Shown here in pieces: positions 1 to 7,754 of a stretch of DNA of 11,063 nt. A program made the translations under genes and the position numbers. The DNA is from Kiritimatiellia bacterium. Its GTDB lineage: Bacteria; Verrucomicrobiota; Kiritimatiellia; RFP12; UBA1067. How positions within the stretch are numbered: position 1 is the first letter of the stretch; each line of letters starts with the position of its first letter. The notes below the pieces were generated by a model. The model was not told the DNA's origin. It searched no databases and saw nothing but the letters and a program-made list of their open reading frames with translations. Location of the stretch: assembly GCA_024405255.1 (NCBI GenBank), contig JAKSOY010000150.1:1-11063 (forward strand). The letters are read 5' to 3'.

Positions 1-79
1 GTACCGGCGTCACCGCGATCGAATCGCCCAACGCGATCGCCGTCACCCCGGCCATTGCCATCACCAACAGTCTTTTCAT
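1..79 (-). CDS. Start of a third secreted or membrane-anchored protein (partial, 3' end outside window)
   Basis: Reading leftwards from the ATG at 79-77, the frame stays open to the window edge. It gives a Met-Lys-Arg start, a hydrophobic Leu/Val/Met/Ala stretch, then 'ALGDSIAVTPV'. This looks like a Sec signal peptide, with possible cleavage near DSIA. Only 26 codons are visible, so the mature protein cannot be identified. The signal peptide differs from that of the upstream gene (MKLKQVGLG...), so it is not obviously a third member of that family. The ribosome binding site is weak (AGAAAG on the minus strand, about 8 bases before ATG). The gene lies 102 bases after the stop codon of the 1,764-residue gene, beyond a hairpin. 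I see no convincing promoter of its own, so read-through or an unrecognised promoter is possible. Confidence is limited by the short length. Confidence 0.55.
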   Translation of the reverse strand, partial: MKRLLVMAMAGVTAIALGDSIAVTPV

Positions 80-97
80 AATCGCAACTTTCTTTTA

Positions 98-107
98 GGT
101 AATTACC
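98..107. promoter_or_regulatory. Perfect 10-bp palindrome GGTAATTACC upstream of the partial gene
   Basis: GGTAATTACC is a perfect inverted repeat lying 18 bases before the ATG of the partial gene at 79 and just after the hairpin that ends the preceding gene. Its place in the leader of the downstream gene would suit an operator or a site near a promoter. It is short and could occur by chance, and no binding protein can be named. Confidence 0.2.
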
Positions 108-115
108 ACGATCAG

Positions 116-201
116 CGCACAAGCGTTTCGCCCTCTTGCGAAGACGAAACGCTCGGCTCAAAAGCTGTGCGCGTCGAACGACTAGCGCAGTAGGATCGCA
201 A
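116..201. repeat. 3'-end direct repeat, copy 1 (C-terminal codons, stop, hairpin)
   Basis: Bases 116-190 are identical to 5700-5774. After a single T/C difference, ten more bases match (192-201 and 5776-5785). The repeat covers the last codons (AILLR), the TAG stop and the complete 3' hairpin. The identity includes non-coding bases, so recent duplication or recombination explains it better than protein-level selection alone. Confidence 0.9.
122..153 (-). terminator. Hairpin downstream of the intact large gene (copy 1)
   Basis: The arms AGCGTTTCG (122-130) and CGAAACGCT (145-153) are perfect 9-bp complements. Inside them TCTT and AAGA can pair around a GCG loop, leaving a CCC bulge, so the stem is up to 13 bp. 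It begins 28 bases past the TAG stop of the large gene read leftwards. No T-run follows on the minus strand, so it is not a canonical factor-independent terminator. It could be a terminator of another kind, an RNA-stability element or a processing signal. The same 32 bases recur after the stop of the upstream paralog, which supports a 3'-UTR role. Confidence 0.55.
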
Positions 202-3200
202 ACGAACGGGTCGCGACAATGACGCCGTCCGCGACCTTCTGCAGACAATAGCGGCGATTGGCGTCGCCTGTCTTCTCCAGCGCGAAGGTACAATTCGGTG
301 CCGTGGAATCGGCTTTCCAACGCACCAGATACTCACCCTTGGCCAACTCGCGTTCGCCGACCTTCAGGAAGACACGCGCACCGACATCCGGCGCGAGCGC
401 GCTCGCCGTCTCGGCCGTACCGAAGCACGCACCTTCGTCCGACAGATCAAGCCCCGCGCCGTTCGACACATTCAGCACCGCCAGCGCGTTCATATCATTC
501 GCCTTCGCATTCACAAAGAGCCAGCCTTCCTGAAGCGTAAGGGTCTTCTGGTTCGCATAGCCAAGCTTGAGGTCGTTGAGCAGGACGAGCGTACCAAGAC
601 CCGTTTTAATCGGCGGCATGAAAAGCGAAAGTCCCAGATTGAGTACCGCGTTCGACTCGACATTGAGCGTACCCGAAACATTACCCGCGCCCCCCTTCAC
701 ACTGAAGAGGAAGTGGTTCGGATTCCCGCTCGCACGAACGAGCTGTGCATTGGCGCCGGTCTTGACGTTCAACTGGCCCCACAACGTACCACCCTGGTTC
801 GGGACGGCCGCGCTCCCCCAGGCGGCCGTCGTGGTCGACAGAATCAGCGTCGATTCACCGTACATCGTCACATCCGAGAAGTGCAGATGCGAGTTCCCCG
901 TCACCTTTTCGTTTGACACATCGAATGTCGCGTTCGAAACAGTGACGAAAGGTCCCATCTGCTGCTCATTGATGTTCACGCCGCGCATCCAGAACTTGCC
1001 GCCATCCGTCACCAACACGTGGCCGTTGTTCGGGAAACGGTTCTTCACCTGATTGCCGTAGAGCGACAGGGTGGAGTTCTCGCCGTGCACCCACACCGGA
1101 TTCTCTGCCGTGGCCACGACCTGGTTGAACTGACCATTCACGTGGAGGAAGCCCCCGTCCTTGATTTCGATCTGGCTCTTGAGATTCGGCATGTCCTTGC
1201 GGATGTCCGTATGGAAAGCGCCAACAGGTGCCGAGAAGATCATCTTCGAATCCGCTGGTGCGGTTATCGGGCTATCGAACCAGATAGAAGCACCGGTGGC
1301 AGAGGTACGATCATTACGGATCTCCACCGTCTTGCCGGATTCGATCGAAACCCCGCCTGCCAAGGACATTTGGCTGTTGTTGCCAAATGCAAGGAGGACA
1401 TTGCCCCCCGCAGCCGCGGGGATACTCACCGCCCCGATCGTACCGCGCAGATCGAGAATCGCCTGGTCGGCCGTCGTCGCCGCGAAGGAGATGCCGCCGT
1501 TGATGAGCTTAAGCGGCGCCTCGAAGGAGAATCCCGCCGCGCTGTTCGAAAGGAACGAGGGTGCCGTCACCATGCCCGTGGGCGTTGCGACGATCCGATA
1601 GGGCGTCTCGGAGGCCGTGAACATCATGTCCACCACCGTACGCTCACCGTCTACGGTCACCGTCGAAAGCACCGTGCGGTTCTCGTTCGTCGAATTGACG
1701 AAGTTCACGCGATGGTAGCCGTCCATACCATAACCCTGCGCGTCGTTGTTCCACGCCGTTTCCGTCCAATCGCCGTCGCCCGTGTTCCAGGTGAGCATTT
1801 CCGGCTGCGGCACGCGCTTGAAAGTGATACCACCGATGGTGGACATCTTCCAGGGGTCGCCCGGGCGGCCGACCATCGCGAACTTCGCAATGTCGTTCGC
1901 CGTGATGTTCACATACTTGAGGATCTGAACAGGCTCCGTGCGGTTCGCGAAGTCAATGCCCGACAAGTCGAGGATCACGGACCCCGTCGACGGCATCGTG
2001 AGCGTCGTCACCGTGAGCGGCCCCGTGCCCTCCACCACCTTGAAGGTCGTACCGCCGGCAAATGCCAGCTTCGGGCACGTGCCGCCACTCTCAAGAACAC
2101 CCTCGCTCAACGTGAACACCGCCGATGCGTTCGAGCAGCCGTCCGTGAAGCGCACCGTACCCGGTCCCGTCTTGTTGACGTTCCGCATGAAGGGAAGGCC
2201 CATCGAAAGGTGCGCACCGCTGTTCACAACAAGCGAAATGTCCGATGCGCCCTGAATCTGGTTCGGGTTGCCTTCCTCCTTCTCAAAGGTACAGTTTCCG
2301 TTCACGAAGACACGACACGGATTGTTCATGTAACAGCCGTTGTTGGAATAAGCCGCTTTCGTGCCCGTGAAGCACCAAGTTGAATCCGTGAACGTGAGCG
2401 TCGTGAACTTCTGGTGCTCCGCACTACGCGTATGGTCGTCGATGAACGTGCCGCCGTTCTTCACTTCGATCGTGATGTCACCTGGTGCCGGATTGACATG
2501 CGAAAGCGTGAACGTGCCGCCATCCACGACCACTGCCGCCTGAGCCGGCAGACGGTTGTTCGTCTGGCTGCCCTGGATGTACACCGACCCGTTCGGCCCG
2601 ATGTAGAACGGGCGCTCCGCCGTCGCCGTAATGCCTTGGAACGGGCCATCCAGGAAGAGCTGACCTTCCATCACCTTCATCTGGCCCGCGAACGTACCGC
2701 CCGTCACGGAGAGTTTTCCTTCGCCGCGCTTTTCAAGCACGCCGCCCGCCTTCATCGTGTCGGTGAATTTCGTCGCGGCTGTGACCGTCATATCCTCGTT
2801 GATCTGAAGCGCAAACGTACCCTCGGCGAGATCGAGCGGCGTCTCCTGCGTCGGCAGACCCGGATAAACGAGCGTACCTCCGCCCAGCTTACGGAAGAGA
2901 CCATTGCCGCTCACCGTGAACGGCTGCGTGACGGTGCGGGTTCCTTCATTCGACACGTCAAGCGAGAGAATCGCATTCGTGCTCAGCACCGCCCCACCCG
3001 TGAATTCCGTCTGCAGGATCAATTCACCCTTAAAGTTGCTGAGGCCGAGGCTGGAAGCAAAAAGGCCCGGACCTGCGACCGACACCGTCGCACGCGCATC
3101 CCCCGCATTCACAAAATCGACGAGCGACGCATTCACCGTCTGCCCCAGGGTTATCGCGGAATTGCCGTCAGCGACGATCTGCGCGTTCACGACCTTGCCC

Positions 3201-5476
3201 ACCTCCGTCGGATACGTCACGGACGCACCGCCTGAGGTCCACGCAAGCGAATACCAGTCAGCGTTCGCCGCCGGTGCCGTGTACAAGTCCGGCACCGTCA
3301 CCACGAGCTTGCCGTTCGTCACACTCGGCACCGCCGTCGACAGCTCCGTTCCCTGCAAATCGAGTACCGTCACCGTCACGTTGGCAAGCGAGAAGCCTGG
3401 CACCACCGGCACGATTTCATTCACACCCGGCTGGTTGAGCGTCACCTGAAGAACACCCCCCGCCTCGACTGAAAGCGTTCCCGTCGGACGCAGCATGCCG
3501 AACTCGAGCGTCGCACCCGAGCGCACCTGGATCGGTCCCGTACCCGTCGCGGCCGAATCGCCGAGGACGAGCGTACCGGCCTCCACCACGACGCCACCTT
3601 CGAACGAGGCCGCCTTGTCGAGCGTGAGCGTACCCGCGCCACGCTTCACGACACCACCCGAACCGACAAGGCCCCAGCCGAGCGCCACATTCTTTTCGGC
3701 CGCCACATCGAGGATGAATCCGCCGTCCGCCAGCGTCGTCAACGAACCGACGTTCTTGCGGAAGTCGAGATACTTCGCGCAATCCGCCGTCGCATGGAAC
3801 ACCGTGCCGTTGAAGACGAGCGTATCGTGGTCGTCGCGAAAGAGCCGGATGCCGTTCGGCGCCGTCACTTCACCGCCATTGAAATAGAGGAAGGCCGTGC
3901 CGATCTTCGATGCATGGGTAGAGCCCACTTCCACGCAGTCAAGCGTTTCGATCGCACCACCGTTCACGTTCACCGTACCCGTACCCAGCACGCCCGTACC
4001 ATAGGAACTCCAATCGGCCGCCACGCGGAGTTTCGTCGTGACGATGCGTCCACTTTCCATGTTCAGGGTTGCCGTGCCACTCTTCTGCTGCGTCATGATG
4101 TTCAAGCTCGAACCGGAAACCGCAGCAGCCGTATCCGAACAGTTCGTCACCACGAGCGTACCACCGGTGAGGTTAAGGACGTTCGCGGTCGTGAAGTCGC
4201 ACGCAACGCACATCGGGCCGGGCACCTCCATGTAGGACCCCGTCTCGAGGGTGAGCGTGACACCCTTGTCGATGAACGTGCGCCAGTAGCGGTTCTTGAT
4301 CACGCGCGCGCCGTTGCCGAGCGTGAGCGTGGAGTTGTCCAGAGGGCGGAACTCGCCATAGAAGTTCAAAAGGAACGTGCCGCTCTCCCACCGCACGTCG
4401 CCCGTGAGCGCGGGATTCGCGAACACATCCATCGTACCGCCGCCGAGATTCAGCGTGCCGCCCTCCTGGGAGAGTTCGCCCGTGAGACCCGCACCGCCAG
4501 CGAAGGCGAGCGCGCCACCGCCCGTCATTCTAACGTTGCCACCAAACATCGGCGTATTGATCGTCGCCGTCACACCCGGATCCACCGTGACGGACTGCGC
4601 AAGCCACCACTGCGGCGTATCGGTCGTCGCGCCCAACGTGGCATTCGCGGTGAACGCCGGCTCGTCGATGCCGCCCCAAGGCGCGAAATTCGCCGTCGGG
4701 TACGCGCCTGTATCCCAACCGCCCTGGTTCCACTTCGTATCGAGATACGCGTACACGGCCGCACGTTCTTCCGCCGTGAGTTCGCGCTCGATGATGATGA
4801 CTTCGGAAAGCGCCCGCCCGCCTGTACGTTCTGTGATATTACGGTCACAACTGAGCCGATTGCTCTTTGCATCCAGAGTGGTCGTAAAGGTAACGATGTC
4901 ACGTTCAGTTCCGCGCGGCTTCCCATTAATCGCATCCGCCGTAACCGTCGCGCTGTTCAAGTAGACGCTCACCACGCCCTTCCAACCATCCCCGTCATCC
5001 GCCCAGGCACTGCTCCAAAAGGCACCATTGCTATTTCGATGGAAGTGGCTCGCAGTCGTGTGACCGAGAAACGGCGTGAGGATGTTCGATGTGAGAAATT
5101 CGCCCACGAAGAACACCGTACGGATCGCCGGAATTTCCGTGTATTTGAGGTCGATCTCGCTTCCACCCGCATGCATTTCGTAGACGGGTACGCCATGCCG
5201 GCGCGACATGTTGCCGTAGCGCGTAATGCCACCTGACGGAAAGGCATTCGTGTTGACCATATACGCCTCGGCGTCGCCATACGCAATCCGGCCGGCAGCG
5301 GACTGGTTGATCCACTTCGTCACGCCGCCCGCCTCGTTGAGCACGAACGACTCCGGCTTCGAGGCGTCCAGCCACATCGCCGATTCGTTCAGAATCGCCG
5401 TTACATCAACTTCGGCCATCGCGCCAAAGGCAAACGCCAGCGCCGCGAGGCCCAAACCAACCTGCTTCAATTTCAT
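182..5476 (-). CDS. Giant secreted LamG-like / autotransporter-associated beta-strand repeat protein (1,764 aa)
   Basis: This is a large secreted protein, probably on the cell surface; its substrate or partner is unknown. I place the start at the ATG at 5476 because GGGAGG lies 7 bases before it and it opens a clean signal peptide (MKLKQ, a Leu/Ala/Phe core, AMA cut before Glu22). An in-frame ATG 22 codons further upstream lacks this logic and lies at the -10 element. Residues ~22-255 resemble a LamG/concanavalin-like domain: 'AMWLDASKPES' early, and the closing motif 'LTAEERAAVYAYLDTKW' at 233-249. From ~290 on, the protein is Gly/Thr/Asn-rich beta-strand repeat, including a classic passenger-type repeat (GGVVKRGAGTLTL then EAGTLVLGDSAATGTGPI) at ~605-650. 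Two related modules sit at ~949-1112 and ~1453-1635, with 'LTWNTGDGDW' at 1228 between them. The C-terminus ends 'SFAILLR', with no beta-barrel, PEP-CTERM or LPXTG signal. No enzyme motif is evident. The frame is intact and has its own promoter. An adhesin or glycan-binding role is inference. Confidence 0.9.
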   Translation of the reverse strand: MKLKQVGLGLAALAFAFGAMAEVDVTAILNESAMWLDASKPESFVLNEAGGVTKWINQSAAGRIAYGDAEAYMVNTNAFPSGGITRYGNMSRRHGVPVYEMHAGGSEIDLKYTEIPAIRTVFFVGEFLTSNILTPFLGHTTASHFHRNSNGAFWSSAWADDGDGWKGVVSVYLNSATVTADAINGKPRGTERDIVTFTTTLDAKSNRLSCDRNITERTGGRALSEVIIIERELTAEERAAVYAYLDTKWNQGGWDTGAYPTANFAPWGGIDEPAFTANATLGATTDTPQWWLAQSVTVDPGVTATINTPMFGGNVRMTGGGALAFAGGAGLTGELSQEGGTLNLGGGTMDVFANPALTGDVRWESGTFLLNFYGEFRPLDNSTLTLGNGARVIKNRYWRTFIDKGVTLTLETGSYMEVPGPMCVACDFTTANVLNLTGGTLVVTNCSDTAAAVSGSSLNIMTQQKSGTATLNMESGRIVTTKLRVAADWSSYGTGVLGTGTVNVNGGAIETLDCVEVGSTHASKIGTAFLYFNGGEVTAPNGIRLFRDDHDTLVFNGTVFHATADCAKYLDFRKNVGSLTTLADGGFILDVAAEKNVALGWGLVGSGGVVKRGAGTLTLDKAASFEGGVVVEAGTLVLGDSAATGTGPIQVRSGATLEFGMLRPTGTLSVEAGGVLQVTLNQPGVNEIVPVVPGFSLANVTVTVLDLQGTELSTAVPSVTNGKLVVTVPDLYTAPAANADWYSLAWTSGGASVTYPTEVGKVVNAQIVADGNSAITLGQTVNASLVDFVNAGDARATVSVAGPGLFASSLGLSNFKGELILQTEFTGGAVLSTNAILSLDVSNEGTRTVTQPFTVSGNGLFRKLGGGTLVYPGLPTQETPLDLAEGTFALQINEDMTVTAATKFTDTMKAGGVLEKRGEGKLSVTGGTFAGQMKVMEGQLFLDGPFQGITATAERPFYIGPNGSVYIQGSQTNNRLPAQAAVVVDGGTFTLSHVNPAPGDITIEVKNGGTFIDDHTRSAEHQKFTTLTFTDSTWCFTGTKAAYSNNGCYMNNPCRVFVNGNCTFEKEEGNPNQIQGASDISLVVNSGAHLSMGLPFMRNVNKTGPGTVRFTDGCSNASAVFTLSEGVLESGGTCPKLAFAGGTTFKVVEGTGPLTVTTLTMPSTGSVILDLSGIDFANRTEPVQILKYVNITANDIAKFAMVGRPGDPWKMSTIGGITFKRVPQPEMLTWNTGDGDWTETAWNNDAQGYGMDGYHRVNFVNSTNENRTVLSTVTVDGERTVVDMMFTASETPYRIVATPTGMVTAPSFLSNSAAGFSFEAPLKLINGGISFAATTADQAILDLRGTIGAVSIPAAAGGNVLLAFGNNSQMSLAGGVSIESGKTVEIRNDRTSATGASIWFDSPITAPADSKMIFSAPVGAFHTDIRKDMPNLKSQIEIKDGGFLHVNGQFNQVVATAENPVWVHGENSTLSLYGNQVKNRFPNNGHVLVTDGGKFWMRGVNINEQQMGPFVTVSNATFDVSNEKVTGNSHLHFSDVTMYGESTLILSTTTAAWGSAAVPNQGGTLWGQLNVKTGANAQLVRASGNPNHFLFSVKGGAGNVSGTLNVESNAVLNLGLSLFMPPIKTGLGTLVLLNDLKLGYANQKTLTLQEGWLFVNAKANDMNALAVLNVSNGAGLDLSDEGACFGTAETASALAPDVGARVFLKVGERELAKGEYLVRWKADSTAPNCTFALEKTGDANRRYCLQKVADGVIVATRSFAILLR
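572..1120 (-). repeat. Internal protein module B, intact paralog
   Basis: The encoded residues ~1453-1635 begin 'VVATAENPVWVHG' and run through 'NRFPNNGHVLVTDGG', 'GVN', 'VTVSNATF', 'GNPNHF' and 'KTGLGTLVLL'. The same order of motifs appears in module A of the same protein (2142-2632) and in both modules of the paralog. This is a protein-level repeat; the DNA has diverged. It probably forms one stretch of beta-helix. Confidence 0.75.
2142..2632 (-). repeat. Internal protein module A, intact paralog
   Basis: The encoded residues ~949-1112 begin 'ITATAERPFYIGPNG' and continue with 'NRLPAQAAVVVDGG', 'VNPAPGDITIEVKNGGTF', 'DSTWCFTGTKA', 'GNPNQIQG' and end 'KTGPGTVRF'. It shares motif order with module B of this protein and closely matches module A of the paralog ('ITATAEFPFYIGPNA', 'DSTFRFTGTKS', 'GNPNYFRG'). 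Confidence 0.75.
3531..3631. repeat. ~100-bp near-identical block within the passenger repeat, copy 1
   Basis: The bases match 9169-9269 with one difference (accGgcc against accCgcc). The block encodes the strand-loop-strand unit leading to 'EAGTLVLGDSAATGTGPI'. Flanking DNA on both sides differs at many positions, silent ones included. Confidence 0.85.
3732..4021. repeat. 290-bp identical direct repeat, copy 1
   Basis: I compared this block base by base with 9370-9659 and found no difference over 290 bp, third codon positions included. It encodes the segment around 'GTGTVNVNGGAIETLDCV' through 'YLDFRKNVGSLTTLA'. The next base on each side differs, and the flanks are clearly diverged. Confidence 0.92.
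5350..5439. repeat. 5'-end direct repeat, copy 1 (signal peptide to 'LDASKPE')
   Basis: These 90 bases are identical to 10974-11063, where the window ends, so the true repeat may be longer. They encode the end of the signal peptide, its cleavage site and the first ~30 residues of the mature protein. The protein sequence just downstream is much less conserved. Confidence 0.9.
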
Positions 5477-5483
5477 TAACCAT

Positions 5484-5489
5484 CCTCCC
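5484..5489 (-). promoter_or_regulatory. Strong ribosome binding site (GGGAGG) that fixes the start at 5476
   Basis: On the minus strand the sequence reads AAAGGGAGGATGGTTA and then ATG. GGGAGG is a strong Shine-Dalgarno core with a 7-base spacer. It decides the start codon in favour of MKLKQ over the in-frame ATGs upstream. Confidence 0.85.
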
Positions 5490-5532
5490 TTTAGGAGCAT
5501 TCGTGAAACCACCGAAAAACAACGATGCCTAA

Positions 5533-5562
5533 AGTATAGCAAATCCGCAAAACCACTGTCAA
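5533..5562 (-). promoter_or_regulatory. Sigma70-type promoter with extended -10 element
   Basis: Read leftwards there is a perfect -35 TTGACA (5562-5557), an 18-base spacer, and a -10 TATACT (5538-5533) preceded by TGC, which makes an extended -10. The expected transcription start is around 5525, giving a leader of roughly 50 bases before the ATG at 5476. The position just after the upstream gene's hairpin indicates that the intact paralog is transcribed separately. The near-consensus match suggests strong expression. No activator or operator site is obvious. Confidence 0.8.
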
Positions 5563-5579
5563 GATAGGCCGAAAGTCAA

Positions 5580-5620
5580 CACCCAACACGCAGGACGGGA
5601 AGTGGGTTTCGTGTTCGGTG
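5580..5620. repeat. Imperfect inverted repeat upstream of the promoter
   Basis: CACCCAACACG (5580-5590) and CGTGTTCGGTG (5610-5620) pair at 10 of 11 positions around a 19-base loop. It lies 18 bases upstream of the -35 box of the promoter, where a regulator could bind. No T-run follows on either strand, so it is a poor terminator. The remaining intergenic sequence (about 5621-5699) shows nothing I can identify beyond a small TGTGC/GCACA hairpin at 5690-5705. Confidence 0.3.
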
Positions 5621-5699
5621 GTGAAAAATTCAGATGCGCCCGCGGTCGTGGCATGAACGTAAATCGCTCACTGACCGATCACATTGGGCTGTGCAATAA

Positions 5700-5785
5700 C
5701 GCACAAGCGTTTCGCCCTCTTGCGAAGACGAAACGCTCGGCTCAAAAGCTGTGCGCGTCGAACGACTAGCGCAGCAGGATCGCAA
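5700..5785. repeat. 3'-end direct repeat, copy 2
   Basis: This is the partner of 116-201. The first 75 bases are identical, then one C/T difference and ten further identical bases. It contains the hairpin, the stop codon and the codons for AILLR of the upstream paralog. To its left the sequence differs from copy 1, so the duplicated unit ends here. Confidence 0.9.
5706..5737 (-). terminator. Hairpin downstream of the frameshifted paralog (copy 2)
   Basis: The 32 bases are identical to 122-153. The arms AGCGTTTCG (5706-5714) and CGAAACGCT (5729-5737) form a perfect 9-bp stem, extendable inward by TCTT/AAGA. It lies 28 bases past the TAG stop at 5766. As in the other copy, no T-run follows. 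Confidence 0.55.
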
Positions 5786-6158
5786 TGCCAGGCGAGACTT
5801 CGACACCGCGAGAGGTGACCGAAAGCGAATACTGCCCCGACGCTTCGGTGAAAGCCAGCGACCGGACAGCCGTCAGATCCTGGTTTTCATTCCACGCGAG
5901 AACAAGATCACCGCTCTTGAACTTCCGGGGCCCCAGATTGAGCTTCACCTTGCCACGCCCCTGACCGGACGAAACATTCGCCGTAAACACGACCGAAGGC
6001 GTCCAGGGGAGGTTCTCTTCCTCACGAAGATCAAAGCCCACACCTCCGGAGAGCCGTACCGTCGTGAAATTCGCGTTCGCCGTCTTGAGCGCCTCATTGA
6101 CGACCATCCAGCCCTCGTCCAAGTAGATCGTCTTTGTCGATCCGGCGGCAAACGCATT

Positions 6159-6707
6159 GTCTGCGGCAAACAACAATGTTCCAGTACCTGTCTTGTGAAA
6201 ACTCCTGTCGAACAGGATGTTCTCCACTCTGAGTGTACTCCCTTCTCTGACTTCAATCGTACCTTCGACGGAACGAGTCTTCGTCGCCGCATCACCCATC
6301 AAGAGGGAATTCGGATTTCCTGTTACGCGATTCACGGTGGAAGTTCCCTCGGCCGCAATCAATTTACCCCAAATCATCAATCCCTGGCTAGAGGCACACG
6401 CACCTTTTTCCGACAACTGCATCAATGCTTTGTCTTTCAAAACGACATCGCGCACGTGGATGTGGCTGGACGCCACATCCTGCGCTTGGAAAGTCGCGTT
6501 CGACACGACGATCGACGGCCCTCTCTGCTGAGAGTCGGCCATCACCAATCCTTGCGGATTCACGCCACAAAGCTGCAGCAAACCTCCATCCGTCACCAGG
6601 AAGTGCGCATCAAGCGGACACGTCTGGCGACTATTCGCCGACGAATAGAACCGAATTGCCGACCCTGTACCGTGAATCCAAACCGGATCCTCGGCTGATG
6701 ACGTAAA
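6159..6707 (-). repeat. Internal protein module B, frameshifted paralog
   Basis: It begins 'FTSSAEDPVWIHGTGS' and passes through 'HFLVTDGG', 'LCGVNPQG', 'IVVSNATF', 'GNPNSLL' and 'KTGTGTLLF'. This matches module B of the intact paralog (VWVHG, VLVTDGG, VTVSNATF, GNPNHF, KTGLGTLVL). Confidence 0.75.
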
Positions 6708-7754
6708 GTCAAAGCGATAACCGCCTGTCCCTGAACTTCCAAAGTAGAGGAAGCCCCCATCCGCAACCTCGATATTGCCATTGAAATTCGGGCTTACATT
6801 ATAGACATCGAAATGCCCGAGTCCCGGACCGCTGGTAATACGCAGACGCGTCGTACGATCACCTGTAATTACGCCATTCAGATGCGGAGACGCCATACCT
6901 GAACTCCGTCCGTTATGCAGATGAAGCGTCTTACCGGACCCGATTGAAATGGCTCCGACATCGATCGATGTTGAATCTGCAAACCCGACGAACGCCAAAC
7001 CGCCCGCCGCCGGAATGTTGATTGTGCCGATTGTCCCCTGTACTTCACGCAGAATCTGGTCCTCGGACGTCTGTCCGAAAATAATGCCACCCGTCATCAG
7101 GCGAATAGGTGTTTCAATCGCCCAACCGGCCGTACCGGTCGAGACAAAAGACGGCATCGTCAGCAATCCACCACCCGTGATACAGTAGGGCGTCGTCAAA
7201 GCCTTCATGTCAAAATCGACCACCGTACGGTTTTCCGGCACCGTCACCGTCGTAAGCGAGGTCGAGGGTGCCGTGGCACCCGACGGGTAGCAGTCCGCAA
7301 AACGGACCTTATGATAACCATCCATCCCGTAACCCGACGGATCGTTGTTCCACGCCTTCGAAGTCCAGTCGCCACTCCCCGTATTCCATGTCAGCGTCTG
7401 AGGCTGGCTGACGCGCTGAAGCGTGATGCCACCCACCATGGACATCGTCCACGGAGCGCCCGGCATACCGACCACATCAAATCTCGAAGCCATGTCGGAT
7501 GTCATTGCCGCACACGTAAGAACTGTCAACGGTTCCGTGCGGTTCGCAAAATCGATGCCCGAAAGGTCAAGCGTCACGGACCCTTGCGTCGGCATGGTCA
7601 AGGTCGTCACCTCCAGCGGCGCACCATCCACGGCACGCAGTACCGCGCCGGCATTGAATGCGAGGTTGGGGCAAATTCCGCCCGCCACACCGTTTTCAAC
7701 GGACGAACGCACATCAATCGTGATCTTCATCGTGGACCCTGCCATTCCGGGGCC

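Noticed and set aside
1019..2383. Plus-strand open frame of 454 codons
   Set aside because: It is antisense to the conserved beta-strand repeat region, has Arg/His-rich composition, and resembles no family. The minus frame has a signal peptide, ribosome binding site, promoter and a paralog.
3531..4021. Insertion element or mobile cassette at the identical blocks
   Set aside because: The blocks are in frame, encode the same part of both proteins, sit at the same relative offset and have no terminal inverted repeats or target duplications. Homologous exchange explains them.
3794..5236. Long plus-strand open frame (480 codons), mirrored by one at 9432-10541
   Set aside because: It lies wholly antisense to the intact gene. 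The product is rich in Arg and His with no recognisable motif, as expected from the complement of Gly/Thr/Val codons. The shared beginning of the two frames follows from the 290-bp DNA identity. No ribosome binding site is evident.
5477..5542. 22-residue N-terminal extension of the intact protein from the ATG at 5542
   Set aside because: It would place charged residues before the signal peptide and begin at the promoter -10 region, upstream of the expected transcript start. GGGAGG points to the ATG at 5476.
5690..5705. Small TGTGC/GCACA hairpin beside the larger one
   Set aside because: It has only a 5-bp stem with a 6-base loop and is not conserved at the other 3' end, so chance is likely.
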